Shown: positions 36,817 to 48,308, numbered from the stretch's first letter. The stretch: 64,000 nucleotides of DNA from Roseateles depolymerans (GCF_003387155.1 NZ_QUMT01000001.1:496001-560000), one strand, 5' to 3'. Numbers and translations: made by a program. The notes: generated from the sequence alone by a model not told the origin.

Positions 36817-38184
36817 ATGTCCGCCAGGCCGTCCGCCTCGCCCCTTTCTCTGGTCGATCGATGGCTCGACCTGTGCCGCATCCCCGCCGGTGACCTGCTG
36901 CGGGATGTCATCTACCGCCGCCTCTGGTCGTCCATCCTGATCAGCTCGCTGGGAGGCCAGATCACCATGTTGTCGCTGCCGCTGACGGCCGCGCTGCTGC
37001 TGCATGCCAGTCCCACTCAAATGGGCTGGCTCACGGCGATGGAGATCATTCCCTTCGTCCTGTTCTCGCTGCCGGGCGGCGTCTGGCTGGACCGGGTGCG
37101 CAAGCTGCCGGTGTACATCGTGGGCGAGGTGAGCCTGGCAGTGGCTGTTGGCAGCGTGCCCGTTGCCGCGTGGATGGGCTGGCTGGGCATGCCCTGGCTG
37201 TACTTCGTGGCCTTCCTGCTTGGCACCGTCTACACCGTGGCGGGCAGCGCCGCGCAGATCGTGCTGACACAGGTGGTCAAGCCGGACCGCCTGGTGGAAG
37301 CCCATGCGAAGAATTCGCTGGCTTCTTCCGGCGCCGAAGTCGCCGGGCCGGGGGTGGCGGGGGCGCTGATCAAGCTGCTCGGCGCGCCGATGGCGCTGGC
37401 GGTGGACGCACTGCTGCTGCTCAGCTCCGCGCTCATCCTGCGCGGCGTGCATGTGGTGGAGCACCTGCGCCGGCCTCGCCAGGCCCACTTCTGGCGAGAC
37501 CTGCGAACCGGCGTGAGCTTTGTCTGCCGTCATTCCCTGCTGCTGAGTCTGGCGGTTGCCGTCGGCGGCTGGCAGATGTGCAACCAGGCGGCCCAGGTGG
37601 TGCAGATCCTGTTTGCAACGCGGGTGCTGGGCCTTTCCGCCCAGAGCGTGGGCCTGTCCTACATTGCCCTGGGCGCGGGCACCGTGCTGGCGAGCATCTT
37701 CGGCCACCGCATCAGCGCCCGCCTGGGTCCTGGCCCCTGCCTCATCACCGGCTTCGGCATCACGGGCCTGGGCTGGCTGTCCCTGGCGCTGGCACCGGCC
37801 AATGCCTGGGGCGTGGGCGCGTTCGGACTGGCGCTGTTTGCCTTCGGCCTCGGCGCCGTGCTGATCTTCATCAACTTCCTGTCCCTTCGCCAGGCGGTCA
37901 CGCCGGCTCCCCTACTGGGGCGAATGACCAGCACCATCCGCTGGCTGACGCTGATCCCCGCCGGTCCCGGCGCATTGCTGGGCGGCTGGCTGGGCGAGCA
38001 TGTGAGCCTGCGTGCCGCGCTGCTGTTCTCCGGCGTTGGCGCGCTGCTGCTGACGCTGCTGGCGATGCGACTGAACGCCATCCGCAGCGTGCGCAGCTTG
38101 CCGACCGTCGCGGACGAGCATCAAATGCTGGGCGTGGAAACCCAACCCGGTGGTTTGAACCTTCACTCCGCCAACGGCAACTGA
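36817..38184 (+). CDS. MFS transporter (DHA3-like)
   Basis: 455-residue membrane protein with about 12 hydrophobic segments. FSLPGGVWLDRVRKLPVYI is the loop 2-3 MFS motif in the form seen in DHA3/enterobactin-exporter-like (EntS) and macrolide-efflux proteins. VLTQVVKPDRLVEAHAKNSLASSGAEVAGPGVAG is characteristic of the same branch. The ATG at 36817 has GGAG 9 bases ahead. Last 40 residues are hydrophilic. Followed 21 bases later by an acetyltransferase gene, so the two may be one transcript, a pairing compatible with export or detoxification. Substrate unknown. Confidence 0.9.
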   Translation: MSARPSASPLSLVDRWLDLCRIPAGDLLRDVIYRRLWSSILISSLGGQITMLSLPLTAALLLHASPTQMGWLTAMEIIPFVLFSLPGGVWLDRVRKLPVYIVGEVSLAVAVGSVPVAAWMGWLGMPWLYFVAFLLGTVYTVAGSAAQIVLTQVVKPDRLVEAHAKNSLASSGAEVAGPGVAGALIKLLGAPMALAVDALLLLSSALILRGVHVVEHLRRPRQAHFWRDLRTGVSFVCRHSLLLSLAVAVGGWQMCNQAAQVVQILFATRVLGLSAQSVGLSYIALGAGTVLASIFGHRISARLGPGPCLITGFGITGLGWLSLALAPANAWGVGAFGLALFAFGLGAVLIFINFLSLRQAVTPAPLLGRMTSTIRWLTLIPAGPGALLGGWLGEHVSLRAALLFSGVGALLLTLLAMRLNAIRSVRSLPTVADEHQMLGVETQPGGLNLHSANGN

Positions 38185-38205
38185 CAGGACTTCGCCGTCA
38201 CCGGC

Positions 38206-38850
38206 ATGCCTGCGCTTGAGCGCCTTTCGCGGATGAACATGAAAGCCACCGACCCCGTCCTGATCCAGGTGCCCGAGCTGCTCGCCACCGAGCAGGTGCT
38301 GCTCACCATTCCCCGCGTGGGAGACGGTGCCGTGCTCAACCGGGCCATCCAGCGCTCCCTCGGCCACCTGCAGCCGTGGATGCCCTGGGCCCAGACGATG
38401 CCCAGCGTGGAGGAGTCCGAAGCGGTGGTGCGCCGCATGCTGGCGGAATTCCTCACGCGCCAGCACCTGGCGTATTTCCTGTACGAGCGGGCGCCCGAAG
38501 GGGGCGCTGGCCGGCTGTGCGGCGGCGCTGGCCTGATGCGGCTGGACTGGCCGCAGCGGCGTTTCGAGATCGGCTACTGGCTGGCGCCCGATGCCACCGG
38601 CCGTGGGCTGGCCAGTGAAGCCGTCTGCGCGCTGACGCGGCTCGCGTTCTCGCAGTTGCGTGCGCTGCGGGTGGAGATCCGCACCGACGCCCTCAACCGA
38701 CCCAGCCGGGCCGTCGCAGAGCGCTGCGGCTTCCAGCTGGAAGGCCTGCTGCGCAACGACATGCTGGGCGTGGACGCAACGCCCCGAGACACCTGCATCT
38801 ACGGAATGATCTCGCTGGACGAGCTGCGGGACCCGTCGCTCGGTCGGTGA
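38206..38850 (+). CDS. GNAT family N-acetyltransferase (RimJ/RimL type)
   Basis: 214-residue acetyltransferase. Typical segments: LQPWMPWAQTMPSVEESE, FEIGYWLAPDATGRGLASEAV (acetyl-CoA binding motif A, with GRGLA), and RTDALNRPSRAVAERCGFQLEG (motif B). RimJ/RimL-like enzymes acetylate ribosomal protein N-termini or small amines, and toxin-resistance members exist. The ATG at 38206 lacks a good ribosome site; ATGs at 38233 and 38239 are plausible alternatives. It follows the MFS gene by 21 bases. Confidence 0.88.
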   Translation: MPALERLSRMNMKATDPVLIQVPELLATEQVLLTIPRVGDGAVLNRAIQRSLGHLQPWMPWAQTMPSVEESEAVVRRMLAEFLTRQHLAYFLYERAPEGGAGRLCGGAGLMRLDWPQRRFEIGYWLAPDATGRGLASEAVCALTRLAFSQLRALRVEIRTDALNRPSRAVAERCGFQLEGLLRNDMLGVDATPRDTCIYGMISLDELRDPSLGR

Positions 38851-38947
38851 ACGCTCTGCGAAACGACGCTGCATGAGCCAACCGGCGTATCCGCCGCTCA
38901 TCCGCGGCTCAATCACCCCAGACTCAACCCTTCCATCTTTGAAGCGT

Positions 38948-39700
38948 TCAAGCCGTTGGACTGAACCGATCCACCGCATCGGTGATGATGCCGTCCACGC
39001 CGTTGCCGATCAGCCACTGCGCGCTCGCCGCATCGTTCACCGTGTAGACCAGCGCCTTCATGCCCAGCTTGTGCAGTTGCTCCACCATGGGCTGGTCCAT
39101 CAGCGCATAGTGGGTGACGACGGCCCGGCATTCCAGCGACTGCGCCGTCGCGAGCCAGTCCGGGTGCAGCTTGTCCAGCAGCAGGGCCCGCGGCACCTGC
39201 GGGGCCGTTTCGCGGGCGCCTCGCAGGGCGTCCGGCTCGAAGCTACTGAACAGCAGCGACACCGTCCCGGCTTCCTTCCACAACCGCAGCACTTCCTGCC
39301 CGACGACCTGCCCGGTCCGCCGCTCATCGCCGGGCGTGGGCTTGATCTCGATGTTCAGCGCATGCTGGTTCACCCGCACGAAGGCGGCAATGGCCTCCAG
39401 GCTGGCGGGCGGCTCACCGGCATAAAGGCGGCTGTGCCACCGCCCGGCGTCCAGACGGGAGAGTTCCGCCCATGTCCGGTCCGCCGCCCGTCCTCGCGCG
39501 GACGTGGTGCGGTCCAGCGTCGCGTCATGCAGCAGGAAGGGCACGCCGTCGGCGCTGAGCTTCACATCGCATTCAAAGGCCCGGTAGCCGTGCCGGGCGC
39601 CTTCCCGGAAGGCCGCCAGCGTGTTCTCGGGCGCCAGCTTGCCGGCGCCGCGATGGGCAATCCAGAAGGGCAGGGACCAGGGCCAGGGATGCGCGTCCAT
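38948..39700 (-). CDS. ugpQ: Glycerophosphodiester phosphodiesterase
   Basis: 250-residue cytoplasmic GDPD enzyme releasing sn-glycerol 3-phosphate and an alcohol from glycerophosphodiesters brought in by the Ugp transporter. Catalytic elements: IAHRGAGKLAPENT (His15 and Arg16 area), ECDVKLSADGVPFLLHDATLDRTT with metal-binding Glu/Asp and the second His, and NIEIKP. The ATG at 39700 begins 3 bases after the ugpC stop, so it is the last gene of the ugpBAECQ operon, the same order as in E. coli. Confidence 0.95.
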   Translation of the reverse strand: MDAHPWPWSLPFWIAHRGAGKLAPENTLAAFREGARHGYRAFECDVKLSADGVPFLLHDATLDRTTSARGRAADRTWAELSRLDAGRWHSRLYAGEPPASLEAIAAFVRVNQHALNIEIKPTPGDERRTGQVVGQEVLRLWKEAGTVSLLFSSFEPDALRGARETAPQVPRALLLDKLHPDWLATAQSLECRAVVTHYALMDQPMVEQLHKLGMKALVYTVNDAASAQWLIGNGVDGIITDAVDRFSPTA

Positions 39701-39703
39701 GTG

Positions 39704-40852
39704 TCACTCCTCCACACGCCGACCGGTGGTGGCGTCGAACCAGTGCAGGCGCACGGCCGGTGCCTGCATCCAGACAGTATCACCGGGATGGGGCGGATGG
39801 TCCGTCCCCGCGATGCGCAGGGTGAAAGCGGTCGGATCATTCGTGGTGCGATGGCCCACCGGTCGATCAGCCGCATGCGGGGCGCCGCCCAGATGCCCAT
39901 ACACCAGCCGCTCGGCGCCCAGCATCTCGACAAACTCCACCCGCAGCGGCCAGGCGGCCGGATCCGGCCGTTCGCTCTGGCCGGCGCCTCCGCTCAGCGG
40001 CAGGGCATGCTCCGGCCGCACGCCCAGCACCAGCTCGCCCTGGCGCGGCGCGGGCGACGGCAGATGCAGCGACGTGCCGCCCACCACGAAGCGGTCGCCC
40101 TGGGCCTGTCCCCGCAGCAGGTTCATGGCCGGGGAGCCGATGAAGCTGGCCACAAAGGTGGTGGCCGGCTTGCCATACACCTCCTCCGGCGTGCCGAACT
40201 GCTCCATGCGCCCGGCGTTCATCACGATGATGCGCTGGGCCAGCGTCATGGCCTCGACCTGGTCGTGGGTGACGAACAGCGCGGTCACGCCCAGCTCGCG
40301 GTGCAAGCCCTGGATCTCCAGCCGGGTCTGCACCCGCAGCTTCGCATCCAGGTTGGACAGCGGCTCGTCAAACAGGAACACCTGCGGGTCACGCACGATG
40401 GCCCGTCCCATGGCCACCCGCTGCCGCTGACCGCCGGAGAGTTCCCGCGGCTTGCGTTGCAGCAGATGGCCCAGCTCCAGGATGCGCGCGGCCTTGTCCA
40501 CCCGGGTCTGGATCTCGTCAGCGCTGAGCTTGCGGATCTTCAGCCCGTAGGCCATGTTCTCGAACACGCTCATGTGCGGGTAGAGCGCATAGTTCTGGAA
40601 CACCATGGCGATGTCCCGATCGGCCGGCTCCACGTCGTTGACGACGCGGCCGCCGATGTCGATTTCGCCGCCGCTGATCTCTTCCAGTCCAGCCACCATC
40701 CGCAGCAGCGTGGACTTGCCGCAGCCCGACGGGCCGACGATGACCACAAACTCACCGTCCCGGATTTCGGCATTCACGCCGTGGATGACCGGATTCGCCT
40801 TGGCCCCATGGCCGTACTGCTTGACGACATTGCGCAGGGAAATGCTTGCCAT
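39704..40852 (-). CDS. ugpC: sn-Glycerol-3-phosphate ABC transporter ATPase
   Basis: 382-residue ATPase of the CUT1/MalK type. Walker [10 protein letters not shown] (about 38), signature [19 protein letters not shown], Walker [13 protein letters not shown], switch His in VTHDQVEA, then a C-terminal regulatory OB-type domain (LVLGVRPEH). The ATG at 40852 matches [11 protein letters not shown]; the stretch above is read-through from ugpE. Energises UgpAE uptake of glycerol 3-phosphate and glycerophosphodiesters. Two bases separate it from ugpE. Confidence 0.95.
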   Translation of the reverse strand: MASISLRNVVKQYGHGAKANPVIHGVNAEIRDGEFVVIVGPSGCGKSTLLRMVAGLEEISGGEIDIGGRVVNDVEPADRDIAMVFQNYALYPHMSVFENMAYGLKIRKLSADEIQTRVDKAARILELGHLLQRKPRELSGGQRQRVAMGRAIVRDPQVFLFDEPLSNLDAKLRVQTRLEIQGLHRELGVTALFVTHDQVEAMTLAQRIIVMNAGRMEQFGTPEEVYGKPATTFVASFIGSPAMNLLRGQAQGDRFVVGGTSLHLPSPAPRQGELVLGVRPEHALPLSGGAGQSERPDPAAWPLRVEFVEMLGAERLVYGHLGGAPHAADRPVGHRTTNDPTAFTLRIAGTDHPPHPGDTVWMQAPAVRLHWFDATTGRRVEE

Positions 40853-40854
40853 GT

Positions 40855-41706
40855 TTATTTTTCGGTATCGACCAGGCCCTTGACGAACCATCGTTGCATC
40901 AGGACCACCACGAGGGCGGGAGGAATCATGGCGAGCACCGCGGTGGCCATGATGATGTTCCAGTCGTTAGCGGCATCCCCGCCGCTGATCATCCGCTTGA
41001 TGCCGATCACCACGGGGTACATCTGCTCGTCGGTGGTCACCAGCAGCGGCCACAGGTACTGGTTCCAGCCGTAGATGAACTGAATGACGAAGAGCGCTGC
41101 GATGCTGGTGGCCGACAGCGGCAGCAGCACGTCGCGGAAGAAGCGCATCGGACCGGCGCCGTCGATGCGGGCCGCTTCCACCAGTTCATCCGGCACCGTC
41201 AGGAAGAACTGCCGGAAGAGGAAGGTGGCCGTGGCGGACGCGATCAGCGGCACCGTCAACCCCGCATAGCTGTTGAGCAGCTTCAGGTCGGCCACCACCT
41301 GGTAGGTGGGCCCGATGCGCACTTCCACCGGCAGCATCAGCGTGACGAAGATCGCCCAGAAGAACAGCTGCCGCAGCGGAAAGCGGAAATACACGATCGC
41401 AAACGCCGACAGCAGCGAAATGGCGATCTTGCCCACCGCAATCAGCACCGCGCAGACCAGGCTCACCCACATCATGCGGGCGACCGGGGCATTGGAGCCG
41501 GCCCCGGTGCCGCTGCCGGTGAGGGCGGCCTGGTAGTTGTCCAGCAGATGGGCGCCCGGCACCATTGGCATGGGGGCCTGCACGATCGCATCGGCGGTCT
41601 GGGTCGACGCGACGAAGGCGATGTACAGCGGAAAAGCCACGATCATCACGCCCAGCACCAGGATCAGGTGGGAGAGCAGTGTGAGCGCGGGTCGGCGTTC
41701 AACCAT
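40855..41706 (-). CDS. ugpE: sn-Glycerol-3-phosphate ABC transporter permease UgpE
   Basis: 283-residue inner-membrane permease with six hydrophobic segments and the EAA loop ([24 protein letters not shown]) that contacts UgpC. Long periplasmic loop after TM1 (about 30-75) is as usual for UgpE. ATG at 41706; it follows ugpA by 12 bases and ends two bases before the ugpC start. Confidence 0.95.
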   Translation of the reverse strand: MVERRPALTLLSHLILVLGVMIVAFPLYIAFVASTQTADAIVQAPMPMVPGAHLLDNYQAALTGSGTGAGSNAPVARMMWVSLVCAVLIAVGKIAISLLSAFAIVYFRFPLRQLFFWAIFVTLMLPVEVRIGPTYQVVADLKLLNSYAGLTVPLIASATATFLFRQFFLTVPDELVEAARIDGAGPMRFFRDVLLPLSATSIAALFVIQFIYGWNQYLWPLLVTTDEQMYPVVIGIKRMISGGDAANDWNIIMATAVLAMIPPALVVVLMQRWFVKGLVDTEK

Positions 41707-41718
41707 GAGGACACCCGT

Positions 41719-42606
41719 TCAGTAATTGACCTTGCGCTCGACGAAGCGGAACTGGATGACCGTCAGCAGGATCACGATGGCCATCAGCACCACGCTCTGT
41801 GCGGCCGAGCCGCCCAGGTCCATGGCCTTGAAGCCGTCGTAGTAGACCTTGTAGACCAGGATGGCCGTGTCCTTGCCGGGGCCGCCCTGCGTGGCCGCGT
41901 CGATGATGCCGAAGGTGTCGAAGAAGGCATACACCACATTGATCACCAGCAGGAAGAAGCTGGTGGGCGAGAGCAGCGGGAAGGTGATGGTCCAGAAACG
42001 CTTCCAGGGGCTGGCGCCGTCGATGGCGGCGGCTTCCAGCAGCGACCGCGGGATGGACTGCAGCCCGGCCAGGAAGAACAGGAAGTTGTAGGAGATCTGC
42101 TTCCAGACCGCCGCCGCGACGACCAGCGTCATGGCGTGGTTGGGATTGAGCAGGTGATTCCACTGGAAGCCCAGCCGGTCCAGCCCGTAGGAGACCACGC
42201 CGATGGACGGCGCAAACATGAACAGCCACAACACGCCCGCAATGGCCGGGGCCACCGCATAGGGCCAGATCAGCAGTGTGCGGTAGATCGTGGCGCCCCG
42301 CACCACGCGGTTGGCCATGGCCGCCAGCAGCAGCGATATCGCCAGCCCCAGCACCGCCACCAGCAGCGAGAACACCGCGGTGGTGCGGAAGGACGCCAGG
42401 TAGCCGGCGTCCTCCCAGAGGCGCCGGAAGTTGTCCAGCCCGACCCAGTCCACCGACAGCCCGAAGGCATCCTGCTGCTGCAGGCTCTGCAGCAGCGCCT
42501 GGCTGGCCGGCCAGAAGAAGAACGCCGCGATGACGGCCGCCTGGGGTGCCAGCAGCACCCAGGGCAGCCATCCCGAGCGGAAGACGACGCGCTTGTCCTG
42601 GCTCAT
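41719..42606 (-). CDS. ugpA: sn-Glycerol-3-phosphate ABC transporter permease UgpA
   Basis: 295-residue permease with six membrane segments. The EAA loop is [45 protein letters not shown] at TM1 and the C-terminal [12 protein letters not shown] are typical for UgpA. The start ATG at 42606 shares one base with the ugpB stop (TGATG), indicating coupled translation. Confidence 0.95.
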   Translation of the reverse strand: MSQDKRVVFRSGWLPWVLLAPQAAVIAAFFFWPASQALLQSLQQQDAFGLSVDWVGLDNFRRLWEDAGYLASFRTTAVFSLLVAVLGLAISLLLAAMANRVVRGATIYRTLLIWPYAVAPAIAGVLWLFMFAPSIGVVSYGLDRLGFQWNHLLNPNHAMTLVVAAAVWKQISYNFLFFLAGLQSIPRSLLEAAAIDGASPWKRFWTITFPLLSPTSFFLLVINVVYAFFDTFGIIDAATQGGPGKDTAILVYKVYYDGFKAMDLGGSAAQSVVLMAIVILLTVIQFRFVERKVNY

Positions 42607-43931
42607 CAGAGCTTGGCCGACTTCTGGAAGCGTTCCAGCAGCTCGTTGCCGCGACGCACTGCGTCATCCAGCCCCTGCTTGGCCGTCTTGCGGCCGGCCC
42701 AGACCTGCTCCATTTCCTCGTCCACGATGGTGCGGATCTGCGGCAGGTTGCCCAGGCGCACGCCGCGGCTCTTGTCGGTGGTCTTGCGGATCATCTGCGT
42801 CACGGCGACATCGGTGCCGGGGTTGGCCTGATAGAAGCCGCTCTTCTCGGTCATTTCATACGCCGCCTTGGTCACCGGCAGGTAGCCGGTGCGCTTGTGG
42901 CTTTCGGCGGCCACTTCCGGACGGGCCAGGTATTGCAGGAAGGCGGCCACGCCCTTGTATTCCTGCGGCTTCTTGCCCGCCATCACCCACAGGCTGGCGC
43001 CGCCGATGATGGTGTTCTGCGGTGCGCCGGGGACGTCCGGGTAGTAGGGCAGGGGCGCGATGCCCGAGGCGAACTTGGCGCTCTTCTTGATGTTGGCATA
43101 CAGGCCCGACGAGCCGGTCTCCATGGCGCATTCGCCGGACACGAAGGTCGCGTCGGCCGTGTTGCCGCGGCCCTTGTAGACGAACAGGCCCTGCTTGGCC
43201 ATGTTGGCCAGGTTCTCGATGTGGCGCACATGCAGCGGGGAATTGAACACCAGCCGTGCGTCCAGCCCGCCGAAGCCGTTGTTGCGGGTGGCGTATTCGA
43301 CGTTGTGCCAGGCGGAGAAGCTCTCCAGCTGCGTCCAGCCCACCCAACTGGTGGTGAAGGGGCACTTGTGGCCGCTGGCCTTGAGCTTGGCGGCGGCGGC
43401 GGCCACCTCCGGCCAGGAGGACGGCGGCTTGTTCGGATCCAGCCCGGCGGCCTTGAAGGCGTCCTTGTTGTAGTGCAGGACGGTGGTGGAGCTGTTGAAC
43501 GGGAAGCTCAGCATCTGCCCATTGGGGGCGGTGTAGTAACCCGCCACCGCCGGCACGTAGGCGGCGGTGTCGAACTTCACCCCGGCCTGCTTCATGACCT
43601 CGCCCACCGGCACCACGGCGCCCTTGCTGGCCATCATGGTGGCGGTGCCGACTTCGAAAACCTGCAGCAGATGTGGCGCATTGCCGGCGCGGAAGGCGGC
43701 AATCGCCCCGGCCATGGACTCGTCATAGGCGCCCTTGTAGACCGGCACCACCTTGTAGTCCTTCTGGCTGGCATTGAAATCCTTGGCCAGGTCGTTGACC
43801 CAGTCGCCCAGGCCACCGCCCATGGAATGCCACCACTGGATCTCGGTCTGGGCCTGTGCGGCGAGGGGGGAAGCGACCAGGGCGGCCGCGAGCAGGGCTG
43901 CCGGCGCGGCAGCAAGCAGGGAAGTCTTCAT
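42606..43931 (-). CDS. ugpB: sn-Glycerol-3-phosphate-binding protein UgpB
   Basis: 441-residue periplasmic binding protein of family 1. A signal peptide ([20 protein letters not shown], cleavage after AQA) is followed by [20 protein letters not shown], the conserved UgpB start, and [18 protein letters not shown]. Ligand-binding aromatic residues (WWHS) are present. The ATG at 43931 was chosen for the signal peptide; the frame is open 13 codons further. It is the first gene of the operon, and two palindromes lie 27 and 68 bases upstream (see 43958-44012). Confidence 0.96.
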   Translation of the reverse strand: MKTSLLAAAPAALLAAALVASPLAAQAQTEIQWWHSMGGGLGDWVNDLAKDFNASQKDYKVVPVYKGAYDESMAGAIAAFRAGNAPHLLQVFEVGTATMMASKGAVVPVGEVMKQAGVKFDTAAYVPAVAGYYTAPNGQMLSFPFNSSTTVLHYNKDAFKAAGLDPNKPPSSWPEVAAAAAKLKASGHKCPFTTSWVGWTQLESFSAWHNVEYATRNNGFGGLDARLVFNSPLHVRHIENLANMAKQGLFVYKGRGNTADATFVSGECAMETGSSGLYANIKKSAKFASGIAPLPYYPDVPGAPQNTIIGGASLWVMAGKKPQEYKGVAAFLQYLARPEVAAESHKRTGYLPVTKAAYEMTEKSGFYQANPGTDVAVTQMIRKTTDKSRGVRLGNLPQIRTIVDEEMEQVWAGRKTAKQGLDDAVRRGNELLERFQKSAKL

Positions 43932-43957
43932 GGGTCTCCGATGCTCAAGAGGGTGTT

Positions 43958-44012
43958 GTGACGGCGTCACGGGACGCCGCAGAGCTTATGAAGGGATTGT
44001 GACACCCGTCAC
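43958..44012 (-). promoter_or_regulatory. Two GTGAC/GTCAC palindromes upstream of ugpB
   Basis: GTGAC-GGC-GTCAC (43958-43970) and GTGAC-ACCC-GTCAC (43999-44012) have perfect arms and centres about 41 bases apart, near four helical turns. The second, extended as TGTGA-N6-TCACG, is one base from the CRP consensus TGTGA-N6-TCACA. In E. coli ugp is controlled by PhoB and CRP; no good PhoB box (repeated CTGTCAT) was seen here. The remainder of 43932-44344 holds no credible gene. Confidence 0.55.
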
Positions 44013-44344
44013 GACACGTCTGACCGCTCTGCGGACAGCGAACACTCGGGAGAACCCAGGGATTGGGGAGCCCGGGCTGGTTCCCTAGAGGCCCCTGACC
44101 ACGGCGGCCCTCTGTCGCTAAGGTAGGATTCCGTCCATTGCCCCGCCCGGGCCGGCCGACATCCAGGCCTTTCGCGAACGCCACTTCCGGCGGCTGACCT
44201 GTTCAGCCGTGCCGGCGGACCAAAAGTCCGGGCGACGCCCGATCCCGGGGCCACGGTTCGCCGTCCGGTTTCCAGTGTCTCAGCCTGGCCCGCCGCTCTC
44301 CAAGCGCCGGGCCGCAACCCAGGGTGTTCACGCACCTGGCCGCC

Positions 44345-47300
44345 ATGAATGCACCGCATCTCCTGATGCCCGCCGACCCCGCGATGGCCGGCGATCTGAT
44401 CCAGACCCACGCGCCCGCTCCCCGGCTGCGCGAGATTCCCTACAACTACACCTCCTTCTCCGACCGCGAAATCGTGCTGCGGCTGCTGGGCGCCCGCGCC
44501 TGGGAGCTGCTGGACCAGTTGCGCGGCGAGCGCCAGACCGGCCGCTCCGCCCGCATGCTGTATGAGGTGCTGGGCGACATCTGGGTGGTGCAGCGCAACC
44601 CCTATCTGCAGGACGACCTGCTGGACAACCCCAAGCGCCGGGAAGCGCTGATCGGCGCACTGCGCCACCGCCTGACCGAGGTGCAGCGCCGCCGGCATCC
44701 GGAAGACGACACGCAGCGGGACGCCTGGGTCGGTGAACTGCTGACCGCCGCCGAAGCGGCCGTGGCAGCGTTCTCCCACCAGTTCGAGCAGGTGGCCGAG
44801 CTGCGCAAGCGGGCCACCAAGGTGTTTGCCCGCCACACCGCCAAGGACAACGTCAAGTTCGATGGCCTCTCGCGCGTGGCCCACGTCACCGACGCCACCG
44901 ACTGGCGGGTCGAATATCCCTTCGTGGTGCTCACGCCCGACACCGAAGCCGAAATGGCCGCCCTGGTGGCCGGCTGCTTCGAACTGGGCCTGACCGTCAT
45001 CCCGCGCGGGGGCGGCACCGGCTACACCGGCGGCGCCGTGCCGCTGGTCTGGAACACCGCCGTCATCAACACCGAAAAACTCGAAGCCATGCGCGGCGTG
45101 GAGATGATGGTGTTGCCCGGCATGGACAAGGAAGTGCCCACCATCTTCACCGAAGCCGGTGTGGTCACCCAGCGGGTGTCCGACCTGGCCGAGCTGCACG
45201 GCTTCGTGTTCGCGGTCGACCCCACCTCGGCCGAAGCCTCCTGCGTGGGCGGCAATGTGGCGATGAACGCCGGCGGCAAGAAGGCAGTGCTCTGGGGCAC
45301 GGCCCTGGACAACCTGGCCTCCTGGCGCATGGTCACGCCGGAAGCCAAGTGGCTGGAGGTGCACCGCATCGGCCACAACCTGGGCAAGATCCATGACGTG
45401 GAGGTGGCCAGTTTCGAGCTGCGTTACTTCGACGCCACCGGCAAGAAGCTCGAGCGCACCGAGCGCCTGGACATCCCCGGCCGCACCTTCCGCAAGGAAG
45501 GCCTGGGCAAGGACGTCACCGACAAGTTCCTGGCCGGCCTGCCCGGCATCCAGAAGGAAGGCTGCGACGGCCTGATCACCAGCTGCCGCTGGGTGGTGCA
45601 CCGCATGCCGGCCCATGTGCGCACGGTCTGCCTGGAATTCTTCGGCAATCCGAAGGAATGCGTGCCGTCCATCGTGGACATCAAGGACTTCATGTTCGCC
45701 GAGATGAAGAAGCCGGGCGGGGCCATCCTCGCCGGGCTGGAGCATCTGGACGACCGTTATCTGAAGGCGGTGGGCTACGCCACCAAGAGCAAGCGCGGCG
45801 GCCTGCCCAAGATGGTGCTGATCGGCGACATCGTCGGCGACGACGCCGATGAAGTGGCCCGCGCCACCAGCGAGGTGGTGCGCCTGGCCAATGGCCGCTC
45901 GGGCGAGGGCTTCATTGCCGTCAGCGCCGATGCGCGCAAGAAATTCTGGCTGGACCGCAAGCGCACCGCGGCCATCTCCAAGCACACCAATGCGTTCAAG
46001 GTGAACGAGGACGTGGTGATCCCGCTGCCTCGCATGGGCGAATACACGCTGGGCATCGAGCGCATCAACATCGAGCTTTCGCTGCGCAACAAGCTCAAGC
46101 TGGTGGACGCGCTGCGGGACTTCTTCGCCAGCGGCCACCTGCCGCTGGGCCGCAGCGACGATGCTGGCGAGATCCCCAGCGCCGAGCTGCTGGAAGACCG
46201 GGTGCAGCAGGCACTGTCGCTGCTGGACGAGATCGGCACCCTGTGGCGCACCTGGATGCAGCAGCTGGACGTGCAGCAGCCCGAGGGCCGCAGCTTCTTC
46301 GAACTGCTGCAGGACTACACGCTGCGCGCCAGCTGGCGCACCCAGATCCTCAAGCCGCTGCAGGACATCTTCGCCGGTGCCGCCTTCACGCCCATCCTGG
46401 AGGAATGCAAGCGCATTCACAAGGAGGTGCTGCGTGGACGCGTGTGGGTGGCGCTGCACATGCATGCCGGCGACGGCAACGTGCACACCAACATCCCGGT
46501 CAACTCCGACAACTACGAGATGCTGCAGACCGCGCATGAGGCGGTGGGCCGCATCATGACGCTGGCGCGGTCGCTGGACGGGGTGATCTCGGGCGAGCAT
46601 GGCATCGGCATCACCAAGCTGGAATTCCTGACCGATGACGAGCTGGCCAACTTCGCCAGCTACAAGGCCAAGGTCGATCCGGAAGGCCGCTTCAACAAGG
46701 GCAAGCTGCTGCGCCCGGCGCCCGGTTCACAGACCACCTTCGCCGACCTGACCAATGCCTACACGCCCAGCTTCGGGCTGATGGGGCATGAGTCGCTGAT
46801 CATGCAGCAGAGCGACATCGGCGCCATCAGCGAGTCCATCAAGGACTGCCTGCGCTGCGGCAAGTGCAAGCCGGTCTGCGCCACCCACGTGCCGCGCGCC
46901 AACCTGCTCTACAGCCCGCGCAACAAGATCCTCGCCACCTCGCTGCTGGTCGAGGCCTTCCTGTATGAGGAGCAGACCCGCCGGGGCGTCTCCATCAAGC
47001 ACTGGGAGGAATTCGAGGACGTGGCGGACCACTGCACCGTCTGCCACAAGTGCCTGAATCCCTGCCCGGTGAAGATCGACTTTGGCGACGTCACCATGAA
47101 CATGCGCAACCTGTTGCGCAAGATGGGCAAGAAGAGCTTCCGCCCTGGCAATGCCGCGGCCATGTTCATGCTCAACGCCACCAATCCGGAGACGATCAAG
47201 GTGGCGCGCGCCGCCATGGTCGGCGTGGGCTTCAAGGCCCAGCGCATGGCCAACCGGGTGCTGGGCGGCCTGGCCCGCAAGCAGACGCAGGCCCCGCCGG

Positions 47301-48259
47301 CCACCGTCGGCAACGGTCCGGTGAAAGAGCAGGTCATTCACTTCATCAACAAGAAGCTGCCGGGCGGCCTGCCCAAGAAAACTGCGCGGGCACTGCTGGA
47401 CATCGAGGACAAGAACTACGTGCCCATCATCCGCAATCCGGCCACCACCCGGTCGGATGCGGAAGCCGTGTTCTATTTCCCGGGCTGCGGCTCGGAGCGC
47501 CTGTTCAGCCAGGTGGGCCTGGCCACCCAGGCCATGCTCTGGCATGCGGGCGTGCAGACGGTGCTGCCGCCGGGCTACCTGTGCTGCGGTTATCCGCAGC
47601 GCGGCTCCGGCCAGTTCGACAAGGCCGAGAAAATCATCACCGACAACCGGGTGCTGTTCCACCGCGTGGCCAACACGCTGAACTACCTGGACATCAAGAC
47701 GGTGGTGGTGTCCTGCGGCACCTGTTATGACCAACTGCAGGGCTACAAGTTCGAGGAGATCTTCCCCGGCTGCCGCATCGTGGACATCCACGAATTCCTG
47801 CTGGAAAAGGGCATCACGCTGCAGGGCAAGCAGGCCTATCTCTATCACGACCCCTGCCATTCGCCGATGAAGCTGCAGGACCCGATGAAGACGGTCAAGG
47901 CGCTGGTCGGGCCCGAGGTCATGAAGAGCGAGCGCTGCTGCGGCGAAAGCGGCACGCTGGGCGTGACCCGTCCGGACATTTCCACCCAGGTCCGTTTCCG
48001 CAAGGAAGAGGAACTGCGCAAGGCCGAGGCGCAACTGCGCGGCACCGGCAAGGTCGGCGAGCAGGACAATCTCAAGATCCTGACCAGCTGCCCGAGCTGC
48101 CTGCAGGGCCTGAGCCGTTACGGGGGCGACCTGCAGAACGGTCTGCTGGAGGCGGACTACATCGTGGTGGAGATGGCGCGCCAGATCCTCGGCGAGCAGT
48201 GGATGCCGGAGTATGTGGCGCATGCCAACAACGGCGGCATCGAGCGGGTGCTGGTCTGA
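44345..48259 (+). CDS. FAD/Fe-S oxidoreductase, D-lactate dehydrogenase-like, DUF3683
   Basis: Very large 1304-residue multidomain protein. An N-terminal DUF3683-like segment (about 20-165) precedes a GlcD-type FAD-binding domain ([29 protein letters not shown]), an FAD-oxidase C-terminal domain ending in [15 protein letters not shown] and GEHGIG, then two 4Fe-4S motifs ([11 protein letters not shown] and [12 protein letters not shown], about 845 and 905) and two CCG domains ([19 protein letters not shown]). The layout equals GlcD, GlcF and ferredoxin parts fused, so oxidation of a D-2-hydroxy acid with transfer to quinones is likely. No ribosome site decides between ATG 44345 and GTG 44324. 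It is followed by a terminator. Confidence 0.9.
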   Translation: MNAPHLLMPADPAMAGDLIQTHAPAPRLREIPYNYTSFSDREIVLRLLGARAWELLDQLRGERQTGRSARMLYEVLGDIWVVQRNPYLQDDLLDNPKRREALIGALRHRLTEVQRRRHPEDDTQRDAWVGELLTAAEAAVAAFSHQFEQVAELRKRATKVFARHTAKDNVKFDGLSRVAHVTDATDWRVEYPFVVLTPDTEAEMAALVAGCFELGLTVIPRGGGTGYTGGAVPLVWNTAVINTEKLEAMRGVEMMVLPGMDKEVPTIFTEAGVVTQRVSDLAELHGFVFAVDPTSAEASCVGGNVAMNAGGKKAVLWGTALDNLASWRMVTPEAKWLEVHRIGHNLGKIHDVEVASFELRYFDATGKKLERTERLDIPGRTFRKEGLGKDVTDKFLAGLPGIQKEGCDGLITSCRWVVHRMPAHVRTVCLEFFGNPKECVPSIVDIKDFMFAEMKKPGGAILAGLEHLDDRYLKAVGYATKSKRGGLPKMVLIGDIVGDDADEVARATSEVVRLANGRSGEGFIAVSADARKKFWLDRKRTAAISKHTNAFKVNEDVVIPLPRMGEYTLGIERINIELSLRNKLKLVDALRDFFASGHLPLGRSDDAGEIPSAELLEDRVQQALSLLDEIGTLWRTWMQQLDVQQPEGRSFFELLQDYTLRASWRTQILKPLQDIFAGAAFTPILEECKRIHKEVLRGRVWVALHMHAGDGNVHTNIPVNSDNYEMLQTAHEAVGRIMTLARSLDGVISGEHGIGITKLEFLTDDELANFASYKAKVDPEGRFNKGKLLRPAPGSQTTFADLTNAYTPSFGLMGHESLIMQQSDIGAISESIKDCLRCGKCKPVCATHVPRANLLYSPRNKILATSLLVEAFLYEEQTRRGVSIKHWEEFEDVADHCTVCHKCLNPCPVKIDFGDVTMNMRNLLRKMGKKSFRPGNAAAMFMLNATNPETIKVARAAMVGVGFKAQRMANRVLGGLARKQTQAPPATVGNGPVKEQVIHFINKKLPGGLPKKTARALLDIEDKNYVPIIRNPATTRSDAEAVFYFPGCGSERLFSQVGLATQAMLWHAGVQTVLPPGYLCCGYPQRGSGQFDKAEKIITDNRVLFHRVANTLNYLDIKTVVVSCGTCYDQLQGYKFEEIFPGCRIVDIHEFLLEKGITLQGKQAYLYHDPCHSPMKLQDPMKTVKALVGPEVMKSERCCGESGTLGVTRPDISTQVRFRKEEELRKAEAQLRGTGKVGEQDNLKILTSCPSCLQGLSRYGGDLQNGLLEADYIVVEMARQILGEQWMPEYVAHANNGGIERVLV

Positions 48260-48308
48260 GCGGGCCCCCTGCCTCCCGCCCGCTGCCGCTTCCATGACTC
48301 ACCGCACG

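Noticed and set aside
43932-44060. PhoB box before ugpB
   Set aside because: No pair of CTGTCAT-like direct repeats with 11-bp period was found; the visible repeats are inverted GTGAC/GTCAC.
44009-46600. 863-codon minus-strand open frame opposite the FAD oxidoreductase
   Set aside because: Antisense shadow; the plus-strand gene has clear catalytic and Fe-S motifs.
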